Positions 53,585 to 62,079 are shown, counted from the first letter of the stretch. The stretch is DNA of 64,000 nt from Pseudaminobacter sp040045035 (GCF_040045035.1 NZ_JBDZDS010000008.1:193937-257936); one strand, 5' to 3'. Notes: generated by a model from the letters alone, not told the origin. Program-made: numbers and translations.

Positions 53585-54028
53585 ATGCGCATGACCTCGC
53601 ACACCGACTACGCCCTGCGGATGTTGATCTATCTGGCGGTCCGGCCCGACGTGCCTTGCACGGTGAGCGACGTGGCCGAGGCCTACGGGCTGTCGCGCAA
53701 CCATCTCCTGAAGGTCGCGCACAACCTGAGCAAGATGGGGCTGGTGGCGACCGCGCGGGGCCGGTCGGGAGGCATCGCGCTTGCCCTCCCGCCGGAGGAG
53801 ATCAATCTCGGCCGGCTGGTGCGGCGGATGGAGGATGATTTCGCGCTGGTGGAGTGTCTGAAGGCCGAAGGCGGCCATTGCCGCATCACCCCCGCCTGCC
53901 GCCTGAAAGGCGTGGTGCGCGAGGCGCTCGACGCCTATCTGGCGGTGTTCGACCGATACACGCTCGCCGACCTGGTGGAGAACGCCGACGCGCTCGCGCC
54001 GCTGCTCGGTCTTTCGTCGGCGGCGTGA
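53585..54028 (+). CDS. nsrR: Rrf2-family regulator, NsrR-like
   Basis: A 147-residue Rrf2 protein starting MRMTSHTDYALRMLIYLA with a winged helix (VSDVAEAYGLSRNHLLKVAHNL). The three conserved cysteines of the iron-sulfur site are present in ECLKAEGGHCRITPAC. In NsrR this cluster reacts with nitric oxide and relieves repression. The gene follows a truncated haemoglobin and precedes a VOC protein, a plausible nitric oxide defence group, together with NirK elsewhere in the window as a nitric oxide source. Confidence 0.88.
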   Translation: MRMTSHTDYALRMLIYLAVRPDVPCTVSDVAEAYGLSRNHLLKVAHNLSKMGLVATARGRSGGIALALPPEEINLGRLVRRMEDDFALVECLKAEGGHCRITPACRLKGVVREALDAYLAVFDRYTLADLVENADALAPLLGLSSAA

Positions 54029-54189
54029 CGCAGGCGAACGCCTGACGCCTTGCGACCTTGGTCGTTCTCTTTCCTTTTTCCACCGCAGCGCCACACGGCG
54101 CGTGACGCCTGGCTGTTGATCTTCCCCAAAACTCCGTGATGGATGTCGTTGACGCCCGACTCGCAACCAGGGGCGTGAGGAGGAAGACG

Positions 54190-54594
54190 ATGGACGTTGC
54201 CACAGCACGCGGCTTGCCGCCGGTGAATTCGCAGGTGACCTTCCTCTACTACGACGACCTCGCCTCACCTGAGCGGTTTTACGGCGAGATGCTCGGCCTG
54301 GAAAAAACCTTCGACAAGGGCTGGGTGAAATTCTTCCGGGCGACCGAGCATTCCTATATCGGGCTCGTCGAACAGGCGAAGGGGCACCACAACACCTCCG
54401 AGGCCAAGAGCGTGATGGTCAGCCTCGAGTCGCCGGAACTCGAAGCCTGGTACGAACGCATGAAGGCGAAGGGGGTGGACTTTGTGGTCCATCTCGATAC
54501 GGATATGTCGGCCGGCCGGCTGGTGAGCACCTTCCTGATGCGCGACCCGGGCGGCTACAGCGTCGAGTTTTTTCGATTCAACCGCCTGGATTGA
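54190..54594 (+). CDS. VOC (glyoxalase/bleomycin-resistance fold) protein
   Basis: A 134-residue single VOC domain: VTFLYYDDLASPERFYGEMLG opens the first beta-alpha-beta-beta-beta unit and DPGGYSVEFFRF closes the second. The ATG at 54190 has GAGGAGGAAG just upstream; a start at 54136 would add 18 unrelated residues. The role is unknown; it might be in the haemoglobin-NsrR group or independent. Confidence 0.83.
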   Translation: MDVATARGLPPVNSQVTFLYYDDLASPERFYGEMLGLEKTFDKGWVKFFRATEHSYIGLVEQAKGHHNTSEAKSVMVSLESPELEAWYERMKAKGVDFVVHLDTDMSAGRLVSTFLMRDPGGYSVEFFRFNRLD

Positions 54595-55020
54595 ATTTCA
54601 TCCTTTCGAGGCAAGGCGTTTCGCCGGGCTGCTTGCAAAGGGCGCCCTCAGAGGGCAGGGCGCATAGGAGCGTTGACAGCTGTCAACGCGGGTACTCGGT
54701 CGCTTTTCGGGCGCGAAACTTCGCGGCCGGGCAGCCGTGCCGAAATGGTTAATTTGCGTTAACTATAAAATACTTGACGCGACTCGCCCCGCCTTGCACC
54801 CTGTTACGGAATTGGGACGCAATTCGACGGTTCAGGCGTAACACGACTTCAGAGTCGTTACTGCGGAAATTGTTCGTAAAAATTGTGGTCGGCGTAGGCG
54901 AGATTCGACCTGCCGGCCCGAATCGGCGCATGATCTGCACTGTTCTCCGCCTTTCGGCGCGGATCGGGGGGATTTTGCGCTGCGTTCCTGACGATGACGG
55001 CCGAATAAGCAGGATTTGAA
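54595..55020. other. repABC upstream region
   Basis: The 426-bp spacer before repA has no gene. It holds a perfect parS palindrome and AT-rich segments around 54746-54775 and 54840-54890 that probably include the repA promoter. AGGA lies seven bases before the repA ATG. Confidence 0.55.
54672..54687. other. parS site 3 (perfect)
   Basis: GTTGACAGCTGTCAAC is a perfect 16-bp palindrome and agrees with the repABC centromere form GTTNNCNGCNGNNAAC. It lies 334 bases upstream of repA. Confidence 0.85.
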
Positions 55021-56277
55021 ATGGTTGCCGACGCAATGATGAGAGAACAGGACTGGGGACATGTCGACGGCGCTGCGGTGCCGACCGACCGCGCGATCGC
55101 GGCCGACGCGGACATGCTGTCGGCCCAGCTTCAGGCGATGCGCAGCCGGTTGTTCCAGCCCGACACGCGCAAGGTCCTGCGTAAGTTCACCAGTGGCGAG
55201 GCGGCCAAGCTGATCGGCGTGTCCGACGGCTATCTGCGCCAGCTTTCCATAGCGGGGGAGGGGCCCCAGCCCGAGATCGGAGTCGGCGGGCGCCGGCTCT
55301 ATACGCTCGGCGACATCAACGCGCTGCGCCGGCACCTGGCCGACCAGGGCGGCACCAAGGCGCGCACCTATCTGCCGCGTCGCAGCGAGACGCTGGGCGA
55401 GCATCTGCAGGTGATCGCCGTCACCAACTTCAAGGGCGGCTCGGGCAAGACCACCACCAGCGCGCATCTGGCCCAGCACTTGGCGCTCGCAGGCTTCCGC
55501 GTCCTGGCGGTCGACCTCGACCCGCAGGCCTCGATGTCGGCGCTGTTCGGCTATCAGCCGGAGCTCGATCTCAACGGCAACGACACGCTCTACGGCGCGA
55601 TCCGCTACGACGACAGCCGGCGGCCGCTGCGCGACATCATCCGCCAGACCTATTTCGACGGGCTCGACCTGGTGCCCGGCAATCTCGAGCTGCAGGAATT
55701 CGAGCACACCACGCCGCACATGCTGTCGGCGCGGCAGAACGGCGCCGACGACGGCCAGCCGCTGTTTTTCGCCCGCGTGCAGGCGGCCTTTGCGTCGGTC
55801 GCCAACGACTATGATGTCGTCATCGTCGACTGCCCACCGCAGCTCGGCTTCCTGACGCTGTCGGCGCTGTGCGCGGCGACCTCGGTGCTGGTGACAGTGC
55901 ATCCGCAGATGCTCGACGTCGCCTCCATGAGCCAGTTCCTGTTCATGACCGCAGATCTCCTGGCAGTGGTGCGCGAGGCGGGCGGCGAACTCAACTTCGA
56001 CTTCATGCGCTATCTAATCACCCGCTACGAGCCCAATGACGGGCCGCAGGCGCAGATCGCCGGCTTCCTGCGCTCGCTGTTCGGCGCACGGGTGCTGACC
56101 GCGCCGCTGGTGAAGTCGACGGCCTTCTCCGACGCGGGCCTGACCAAGCAGACGCTCTACGAAGTGTCGCGCGAAAGTTTTACGCGCACGACCTACGACC
56201 GCGCGATGGAATCGTTGACAGCTGTCAACTCGGAGGTCGAGGGCCTGATCCTCAAAGCCTGGAACAGGGCAGGGTAG
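55021..56277 (+). CDS. repA: plasmid partitioning protein RepA (ParA-type ATPase)
   Basis: A 418-residue RepA of repABC replicons. The N-terminal DNA-binding region contains the GEAAKLIGVSDGYLRQLS helix-turn-helix (about residues 60-77). Then come the deviant Walker A FKGGSGKTTTSAHLA (about 138-150), the A' motif DLDPQASMS, and Walker B DVVIVDCPPQLGFLTLSAL. It partitions plasmid copies with RepB at parS and represses the operon. A perfect parS site lies in its last codons. RepB follows after 11 bases. Confidence 0.95.
   Translation: MVADAMMREQDWGHVDGAAVPTDRAIAADADMLSAQLQAMRSRLFQPDTRKVLRKFTSGEAAKLIGVSDGYLRQLSIAGEGPQPEIGVGGRRLYTLGDINALRRHLADQGGTKARTYLPRRSETLGEHLQVIAVTNFKGGSGKTTTSAHLAQHLALAGFRVLAVDLDPQASMSALFGYQPELDLNGNDTLYGAIRYDDSRRPLRDIIRQTYFDGLDLVPGNLELQEFEHTTPHMLSARQNGADDGQPLFFARVQAAFASVANDYDVVIVDCPPQLGFLTLSALCAATSVLVTVHPQMLDVASMSQFLFMTADLLAVVREAGGELNFDFMRYLITRYEPNDGPQAQIAGFLRSLFGARVLTAPLVKSTAFSDAGLTKQTLYEVSRESFTRTTYDRAMESLTAVNSEVEGLILKAWNRAG
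56214..56229. other. parS site 4 (perfect), inside repA
   Basis: GTTGACAGCTGTCAAC repeats site 3 exactly and encodes part of the C-terminal LTAVNS of RepA. Confidence 0.85.
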
Positions 56278-56288
56278 GGGAGGCCGGC

Positions 56289-57332
56289 ATGTCATCCAAT
56301 CGCAAGGATCAGCTGAAAGCCCTCTTCGGAATGGATCAGCCGGCTGCGCCGGCGCCGGCGCCGAGCCCGGAGCAGAAGCCCTTGGTCGCTGTCCCGCTGC
56401 AGCCGGCGGCGCCCGAAAAGCCGCGCACGGCCTCCGGCGCGGTGAAGGCGATGGGGCTTTCGCTCGGCGGCCTGTCGCGCGAGCTGGAGGATGCGCGAAG
56501 GCTCAAGGAAAGCCTCGAGGGAGGCGAGCGGATCGTTGAGATCGACCCCGCCCTGGTCGAGGCGTCCTTCGTCAGCGACCGGCTGAGTTTTGAGGACACC
56601 CACGACCCGGACTTCGAGGCGCTGGTCGAAAGCATTAAGGCCAGCGGGCAGCAGGTGCCGGTGCTGGTGCGCCCGCATCCGGAGAAGCCGGGGCGCTTCC
56701 AGGCAGCCTACGGCCATCGCCGCCTGCGCGCGGTGCACCGGCTTGGCAAGCCGGTGCGCAGCATCGTGCGCAACCTCAGCGACGCCGAGCTGGTGCTGGC
56801 GCAGGGCAAGGAAAACTCCGAGCGGCGCAACCTCTCCTTCATCGAGCGGGCGCTGTTTGCGCATGCGCTGGTCAAGCACGGCTTCGAACGCGGCGTGGTG
56901 CAGGAGGCGCTGTCGCTGCACAAGGCCGACATGACCCGCTTGCTGCAGGTGGCCGAGGCCGTCCCCTTCCAGATCGCCCAGGTGATCGGCCCCGCGCCGA
57001 AGGCCGGGCGGGCACGCTGGATGGAACTGGCCGAGCTGCTGAAAGGCGATGCCGCGCAAGTGAAGGCGGCCGATGAGGTGACCAACGAGCGCTTTCGTGC
57101 CACCGACAGCGACACACGTTTTGCGCTGCTGTTCAACCGCCTGGCGCGCAAGCCGAAGGCCGAGCCGGCAACCGATATCCGCGACGGGCAGGGACGCGTC
57201 TTCGCCCGGCTCGGCAATTTGACGAAAATGCCGCGGCTCGAGCTGACGGCCGCACCGGCTGGCTTCGCCGAATTCCTCGGCGAGGAGCTGCCGGCGCTGC
57301 TGCAACGGTTCGAAGAGCAGCGGCGCGAGTGA
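56289..57332 (+). CDS. repB: plasmid partitioning protein RepB (ParB-type)
   Basis: A 347-residue centromere-binding protein. The N-terminus SNRKDQLKALFGM is typical for RepB. The ParB core includes VLVRPHPEKPGRFQAAYGHRRLRA and ENSERRNLSFIERALFAHAL, followed by the helix-turn-helix (EALSLHKADMTRLLQVAEAV). It binds parS and RepA. An incompatibility RNA is encoded on the other strand between it and repC. Confidence 0.95.
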   Translation: MSSNRKDQLKALFGMDQPAAPAPAPSPEQKPLVAVPLQPAAPEKPRTASGAVKAMGLSLGGLSRELEDARRLKESLEGGERIVEIDPALVEASFVSDRLSFEDTHDPDFEALVESIKASGQQVPVLVRPHPEKPGRFQAAYGHRRLRAVHRLGKPVRSIVRNLSDAELVLAQGKENSERRNLSFIERALFAHALVKHGFERGVVQEALSLHKADMTRLLQVAEAVPFQIAQVIGPAPKAGRARWMELAELLKGDAAQVKAADEVTNERFRATDSDTRFALLFNRLARKPKAEPATDIRDGQGRVFARLGNLTKMPRLELTAAPAGFAEFLGEELPALLQRFEEQRRE

Positions 57333-57590
57333 GTTGAAGTCCATTCCGTCCGGCGAATCACCTCCGAGAATCGGCTGGTGGCGCGCCTGACGGGGAGTGT
57401 CAGTGCGTAGGTAGAGTAACGGAAAGAGCTGGAAAGAAAGGAACCCGGCAAGAAAAAGGCCCCCGAAACGTCACCATTCCGGAAGCCCTCATCAATGTAG
57501 CGATTGTGAGAGAATCACTTCCGACCTGTCTTGTCAAGGGTTGGGCACGTTCCGGCACGGCTTTGCTTGCCTCGTATCGAGGTTGAAGTG
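57333..57590. other. repB-repC intergenic region (inc region)
   Basis: The 258-bp spacer is the conserved control region of repABC replicons. It contains the counter-transcribed RNA and the leader of repC. Confidence 0.75.
57453..57515 (-). ncRNA. counter-transcribed incompatibility RNA (ctRNA/incA-type)
   Basis: In repABC plasmids a small antisense RNA between repB and repC lowers RepC synthesis. On the minus strand a TTGACA box (plus-strand 57532-57537) precedes the expected start near 57510-57515, and a stem (GGCTTCCGGAA paired with TTTCGGGGGCC, some G-U pairs) followed by TTTTTC forms the terminator near 57453. The -10 element is not clear and the 5' end is approximate. Confidence 0.6.
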
Positions 57591-58949
57591 ATGACTGAGC
57601 GTTTTGCAACGACGCCGTTCGGCGGTCGGTCGCTTTCGCACGCCATGTTCGCAGCCCAGGAGAAAGTGGCGCGAGCGCGCCAGAAACTGCTGGCCGAGGC
57701 GGATGAGGGCGAGGCGACGGCGACGGCCGACAAATGGCAGCTACTGCGGTCCCTAACCGAGGCGAGGGTGGTCTACGGGCTTTCCGACCGCACCATTGCC
57801 GTGCTGGAAGCACTGCTGAGCTTCCAGCAGGCGGCGGAGCTGGACGGCCGTGCGCCGCTGATCGTGTTTCCCTCCAATGCGGAACTGTCCATGCGCACAC
57901 GTGGCATGGCGCCGGCAACCCTGCGGCGGCATCTGGCAGCGCTGGTGGACGCGCAGATGATCATTCGCCGCGACAGCCCCAACGGCAAGCGTTATGCGCG
58001 CCGCGGCGACGACGGCGCCATCGAAAGCGCCTTCGGCTTCGACCTGGCGCCGTTCGCCTTGCGCGCGGCCGAGATTGAGGCGCATGCCGCTGCCGCACGG
58101 GCGCAGGCACGGGCGCTGCAGGCGCTGCGCAGCGAGATCACGATCCACCTGCGGGACCTGGCCAAGACGATCGACGCCGGCCTCAGCGAGGAGAGGGCGG
58201 GCGATTGGGAACGGTTTGCCGATCGGCTTGCGGAACTCTCGGGCCGGGTTGCCCGCAATGCCGCGCCGGAAGAGCTGTCTAAGCGTCGCGATGCGCTGTC
58301 GCGGTTGCGGGCAGAGGTCGAGCTGGCCTATCTCAACAGTCTTTCAAACGAAGAAATGAGCGCCAATGACTCCAATTTCGAGCGCCATATTCAGAATTCA
58401 AATACAGACCTCCATATTGAATCTAGCTCCGAAAAAGAGCTGAACGAAAATCGCCGCGGCAAGACGGTGACGGTAGGCGAGGGGGGACCCGCAGAACAGG
58501 CTGACAGGATTGCCGGCATCCGCCGCCGGCTGAAGGCCTCGCGCGACATGCGGGACGAAAACCTGCCACCGCCCGAGCCGGAGACGAAATCGGCGCCCGC
58601 GCCGCTGGAAACGGTGCTGGCGGCGTGCCCGCAGTTTGCCCTCTATGCCCGCAAGGGGATCGGCGACTGGCGCGACTTCCTGCAAACGGCGGGGCTGGTG
58701 CGCTCGATGCTGGGCGTTTCGCCGGACGCCTGGACACGGGCCCGCCGCGCCATGGGCGATCTCAACGCGGCGGTGACGGTTGCGGCCATCCTTGAACGCT
58801 CGTCCGAGATCCGCTCGCCGGGCGGCTATCTGCGCGCGCTGACGGAGCGGGCCGAAAACGGCCGCTATTCGGTCGGCCCGGTGCTGAATGCGCTGTCTGC
58901 GGCAGGTCGCACACAAGCGGCGAGGGCAGGGGAGGGGGCCGCACGCTGA
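57591..58949 (+). CDS. repC: replication initiator RepC
   Basis: A 452-residue initiator of repABC replicons. The N-terminal half holds the winged-helix initiator domain (TTPFGGRSLSHAMFAAQ, then LIVFPSNAELSMRTRGMAPATLRRHLAALVDA), and the C-terminal part the RepC-C domain (CPQFALYARKGIGDWRDFLQTAGLVRSMLGVS). Between them is a polar linker encoded by AT-rich DNA. The ATG at 57591 matches the family start. RepC levels are set by the ctRNA and by RepA/RepB repression. Confidence 0.95.
   Translation: MTERFATTPFGGRSLSHAMFAAQEKVARARQKLLAEADEGEATATADKWQLLRSLTEARVVYGLSDRTIAVLEALLSFQQAAELDGRAPLIVFPSNAELSMRTRGMAPATLRRHLAALVDAQMIIRRDSPNGKRYARRGDDGAIESAFGFDLAPFALRAAEIEAHAAAARAQARALQALRSEITIHLRDLAKTIDAGLSEERAGDWERFADRLAELSGRVARNAAPEELSKRRDALSRLRAEVELAYLNSLSNEEMSANDSNFERHIQNSNTDLHIESSSEKELNENRRGKTVTVGEGGPAEQADRIAGIRRRLKASRDMRDENLPPPEPETKSAPAPLETVLAACPQFALYARKGIGDWRDFLQTAGLVRSMLGVSPDAWTRARRAMGDLNAAVTVAAILERSSEIRSPGGYLRALTERAENGRYSVGPVLNALSAAGRTQAARAGEGAAR
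58340..58452. other. AT-rich segment inside repC, candidate replication origin
   Basis: This part of repC is clearly AT-rich in a GC-rich gene and has two CCATATT repeats (58385-58391 and 58412-58418) plus GAATTC and GAATCT blocks. In repABC plasmids the origin is inside repC at such a segment. It encodes a polar, Asn/Ser/Glu-rich linker (FERHIQNSNTDLHIESSSEK). Confidence 0.7.
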
Positions 58950-59007
58950 GGCGCCGCGAGATGAGAAGCTGCCACTGCGCGGCGCGGACAATGCGCTAGG
59001 CGGTGGC

Positions 59008-60174
59008 TCAGCTCATCAGGCGGGCGGCGCGGCCGCGTGCCCGGTTGGCTTCGTTGTAGTAGTTCGAGGCCTGCTGGACCGATTTGTGCTGCGACTGCTG
59101 CATGGCTTCCGGCAGCGGGATGCCGCGGCGGGCGGTCTCGGTGAGATAGCCGGAGCGCAGGCCATGCGCGCTGAACTCGTCGGGGTCGAGGCCGGCGGCG
59201 GCGATGCGACGCTTGAGGATGAGGTTGACGGCCTGTGGCGAGAGCGCGCGCCGCTCGAGATTGCCCCAGCGGTCGATGCCGCGAAACACCGCGCCTTCGG
59301 CGATGCCCGCGCGGTCGAGCCAGGTCTTCAGCGCCAGCACCGGCCGGCCGACCAGAAGCACGCTCGAGCCTGTGTCTGCTGCAGCCGTCTTGGTTCGGCC
59401 GAGGCTGATGGACAGGCAGGGGAGGGGAGGCGCGGCGGCGTCGGTCTCGTCGGCCACCGGCTCTTCCTGCCGAAGCTGCTCGCAGCGCAGGGATGCGATT
59501 TCGGAACGCCGCCGCCCGCCGGAGGCAAACGCCGTGAGCAGGAGGGCGCGGTCGCGCAGGCTGGCGAGACTGTCGTCGGCGCAGGCGGCTAGGATCTGGC
59601 GCAATATGTCGGCTGTGACGGCCTTCGGGCTCTTGCGCCCACGCGGCCGGTCGGAGGCGCGAACGGCGAGCCGCAAGGCGGCCTGAAGCGCGGGGGCGTT
59701 GAACGTGCCGACGAGCCCGCGCCATTTGGTCAGCGTCGACCAGCTCGACAGGCGACGGCGCACCGTGGACGGCGCGTGCGGACCATCGACGCGCAGCAAG
59801 CCTTGCGCCTTCAGCGCAGCGGTGACCTCGGCCGGCATGCCGTGGGAGGGGTCGCTTTCCCGCCTGGCCGGGTCCCAAAGGTGATGGGCGACGAACTTGA
59901 CCAGCAGCGGCTCTGGCGCGGGCCAGGGCAGGGGGGCATCCGTGGCGGCCAGAGCCCAGGCCTCGAGATAGCAGAGGTCGCTTGCGAGCGCGCGCAGGGA
60001 GTTCTCGCCCAGCCCCTCGCGGGCGAGGTGGCGAAGCGTGGCCACGTCCTCGTCGGTGAGCACTTCGGCGAGGCGGTCGCGACGGTCGAAGGGCAGGACC
60101 GAATCCAGCGCGTCGAGCTCCGCCGCGCGCCGGGAAACGGCGTCGGGGAGGGCAGGCTTCGAAGTGTCGCCCAT
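59008..60174 (-). CDS. tyrosine recombinase/integrase
   Basis: A 388-residue recombinase of the XerD-like class often found next to repABC. An N-terminal SAM-like domain (about residues 60-175) precedes the catalytic domain with Arg in ASGGRRRSEIASL, Lys in SLGRTKTA, HGLR in FSAHGLRSGY, His in QSQHKSVQQ, and the nucleophile in ASNYYNEA. All catalytic residues are present. It is convergent with repC. Multimer resolution of the replicon is the likely role. Confidence 0.88.
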   Translation of the reverse strand: MGDTSKPALPDAVSRRAAELDALDSVLPFDRRDRLAEVLTDEDVATLRHLAREGLGENSLRALASDLCYLEAWALAATDAPLPWPAPEPLLVKFVAHHLWDPARRESDPSHGMPAEVTAALKAQGLLRVDGPHAPSTVRRRLSSWSTLTKWRGLVGTFNAPALQAALRLAVRASDRPRGRKSPKAVTADILRQILAACADDSLASLRDRALLLTAFASGGRRRSEIASLRCEQLRQEEPVADETDAAAPPLPCLSISLGRTKTAAADTGSSVLLVGRPVLALKTWLDRAGIAEGAVFRGIDRWGNLERRALSPQAVNLILKRRIAAAGLDPDEFSAHGLRSGYLTETARRGIPLPEAMQQSQHKSVQQASNYYNEANRARGRAARLMS

Positions 60175-60175
60175 C

Positions 60176-60472
60176 TCAGAAACCGTGGAAGACCATGTCC
60201 AGCGCCGCGACGATCTCGTCGCGATGCGCGGAAAAATTGGCGATCGGGCTGGCCAGCACCGAAACGGGAACCGCCGCCAGGAACTGCGTGACCATCACGC
60301 AGCGCGTGCCCTCAAGCTCGAACACCGGGTTGAGCCGCCGCGCCGGCTGGGGCGCGGCCTCCAGCGGCAAGAGCGGAACGACCACGCGGGTCTTCAATTC
60401 GTCGAGCAGGTCGGCCTGGACGTCGAGGACGAAGCCGCCACCCGGATTGGCGTAGACGTCATAGCGCGCCAT
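60176..60472 (-). CDS. ccdB: CcdB-family toxin
   Basis: A 98-residue CcdB protein: MARYDVYANPGGGFVLDVQADLLD, then RVVVPLLPL, and a C-terminal segment ending ALDMVFHGF. CcdB poisons DNA gyrase. The three terminal residues of F-plasmid CcdB that matter for gyrase binding (WGI) are replaced here by HGF, a difference common in chromosomal and rhizobial members. It overlaps the antitoxin gene by one base, so both are translated together. Confidence 0.9.
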   Translation of the reverse strand: MARYDVYANPGGGFVLDVQADLLDELKTRVVVPLLPLEAAPQPARRLNPVFELEGTRCVMVTQFLAAVPVSVLASPIANFSAHRDEIVAALDMVFHGF

Positions 60473-60717
60473 CAGAACTGACGGTAGCGCTCGAGGGGCA
60501 GGCCATTGGCCTCGACGAAAGCGTTGGAGCTTTGCAGGGCTTGCCTGTTCTCGGCCCGCCAGCGTTCGGATTTGGCGTCGGCGACGGCCTTGGCGATGCC
60601 CTCCTCGGCCGCGCGCGAAATGTTGATCTCGAGCGTCCGCGCCTCGCGCAGCAGCGAAGCGTCGATAGACAGGTTGGCGGGGCGTTTCGCGGCCTGGTGG
60701 CGCAAGTCGGCAGGCAT
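60472..60717 (-). CDS. ccdA: CcdA-family antitoxin
   Basis: An 81-residue antitoxin with the CcdA domain (RPANLSIDASLLREARTLEINISRAAEEGI) and the conserved ENRQALQSSNAFVEANGLPL tail that wraps the toxin. AAGGAG lies eight bases before the ATG at 60717. It binds the palindrome just upstream to control the operon. Confidence 0.92.
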   Translation of the reverse strand: MPADLRHQAAKRPANLSIDASLLREARTLEINISRAAEEGIAKAVADAKSERWRAENRQALQSSNAFVEANGLPLERYRQF

Positions 60718-60744
60718 CGGCAGTCTCCTTTGTAGAGGACAGAG

Positions 60745-60764
60745 TATGCGCATGATCATGCGCA
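60745..60764. promoter_or_regulatory. palindromic operator of ccdAB
   Basis: A perfect 20-bp palindrome (half-site ATGCGCATGA) lies 28 bases upstream of the antitoxin start. It is a natural binding site for the CcdA/CcdB complex. Confidence 0.75.
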
Positions 60765-60981
60765 TTCAAGGGCGACGTCTCTCTCGCCCAAGACAGACAG
60801 GTGCCGCAAGGCTCGTGAAGGAACCGAAACGACGGCGAAGAGAACAGCTTTTGCGCCCCGGATCAATCACTATCGATAAGAAGTGATTATCGTTAATGAA
60901 ATCGATCGCTGCTCATATCTCCTGCAAGTCAACGTAATGGCAGTCTAGCTTGACGAAAGCAAATCAGATAAATGCAAAACA

Positions 60982-62079
60982 ATGGGTTACCAGCTAGACA
61001 GTCTGCCGCTGCAAGCGCTGATCGCGCCCGTCGCTCGCACCACCGAGGTTTTGGTCCGCCTCGACGAGCGTCTTGCCCGCTCGCCCGTCCGCGAGGGGTT
61101 TCTGGAACGCGCCCACTTCCACGATGCGGCAGCCGCACTCTGGCTCGAGGGAGAGCTCGTGCACCTCGAGGATCTTGTCCTGCACGACGCCCATATGGAT
61201 ATCCGCAGCCCGACGCACGAGCTTACGCGGGCGCATGCGGTCCTGCGCGCCCGCCGTCAGATCCTGTCGCATCCGCCCGACTGGGCGCTCGGCCGGGAGG
61301 GCTTGCGCCGACTGACGGGCCGCGTCGGCACTGGTGCGCAAGACGATCAGAAAGAGGAGGGGGCCGCGGCCGACGTGAAGGACGGCGAGGAGGCGGAGGA
61401 CGATCCGCTCGCCGAGGAATTCGCGGCGATCGATGCGGTGCTGGAGCGCTCGAAAAAGATCCTCTACGGTGTCGATGCGCGACCCAGCCCGACGCCCGCC
61501 GAGCGGCCTTCGCTGGTCTACGATCTCGACTGGGACGAGGATGCGCGGCTTGGCCAATGGCAAGACTTGGCTGACGGGACACGCGATCTTCCCATTGCGC
61601 TGCGCGCGGCGGTGCTGCTCGACGCCTGGTACGACATCGAGGTGCTCCAGCATGCCGCCTGGCTGGGGCCGCTGCTCGTGGCCGCGCTGCTGCGCCGGGA
61701 AGGGCTGGCCGCCAACCATCTCGCCAGCCTGCATCTCGGCGCGCAGAAGATCCCGCGCGAACGCCGGCGCGCCCGCGGCCAGACCGAGCGCCTGCTGGCG
61801 TTTCTCGACGCCATCCATGAGGCTGCCGTCGCCGGGCTCAAGGAACACGACCGCCTCGTGCTGGCCAAGAGCCTGATGGAGCGGCGGCTGCGGAACCGCC
61901 GCGCCAGCTCGAAGCTTCCCGAGCTGGTCGAGCTGGTGCTGTCGCGGCCGCTCGTTTCCACCACGCTGATCCAGGAGAAGCTGAAAGTGTCGCGCCAGGG
62001 CGCGCTGAACCTCGTCGGGGAGCTCAATTTGCGCGAGATGACCGGCAGGGGACGCTATCGCGCCTGGGGTATCGTCTGA
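60982..62079 (+). CDS. RHE_PE00001 family protein (DUF1612)
   Basis: A 365-residue protein of a family known mainly from rhizobial plasmids. The N-terminal DUF1612 region starts MGYQLDSLPLQALIAP and contains RLDERLARSPVREGFLERAHFHDA and WLEGELVHLEDLVLHDAHMDIR (given in parts: WLEGELVHLEDLVLHDAH). An acidic linker follows (residues about 130-150). The C-terminus has a winged-helix-like segment (STTLIQEKLKVSRQGALNLVGEL). The function is unknown; DNA binding is suggested by the C-terminus. An inverted repeat (AATCACT/AGTGATT, 60865-60888) lies in its upstream region. Confidence 0.88.
   Translation: MGYQLDSLPLQALIAPVARTTEVLVRLDERLARSPVREGFLERAHFHDAAAALWLEGELVHLEDLVLHDAHMDIRSPTHELTRAHAVLRARRQILSHPPDWALGREGLRRLTGRVGTGAQDDQKEEGAAADVKDGEEAEDDPLAEEFAAIDAVLERSKKILYGVDARPSPTPAERPSLVYDLDWDEDARLGQWQDLADGTRDLPIALRAAVLLDAWYDIEVLQHAAWLGPLLVAALLRREGLAANHLASLHLGAQKIPRERRRARGQTERLLAFLDAIHEAAVAGLKEHDRLVLAKSLMERRLRNRRASSKLPELVELVLSRPLVSTTLIQEKLKVSRQGALNLVGELNLREMTGRGRYRAWGIV

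Noticed and set aside
54832..55902. Long minus-strand reading frame opposite repA
   Set aside because: It is the complement of a GC-rich gene whose product is clearly RepA; the protein is rich in Arg/Ala/Gly with no family features.
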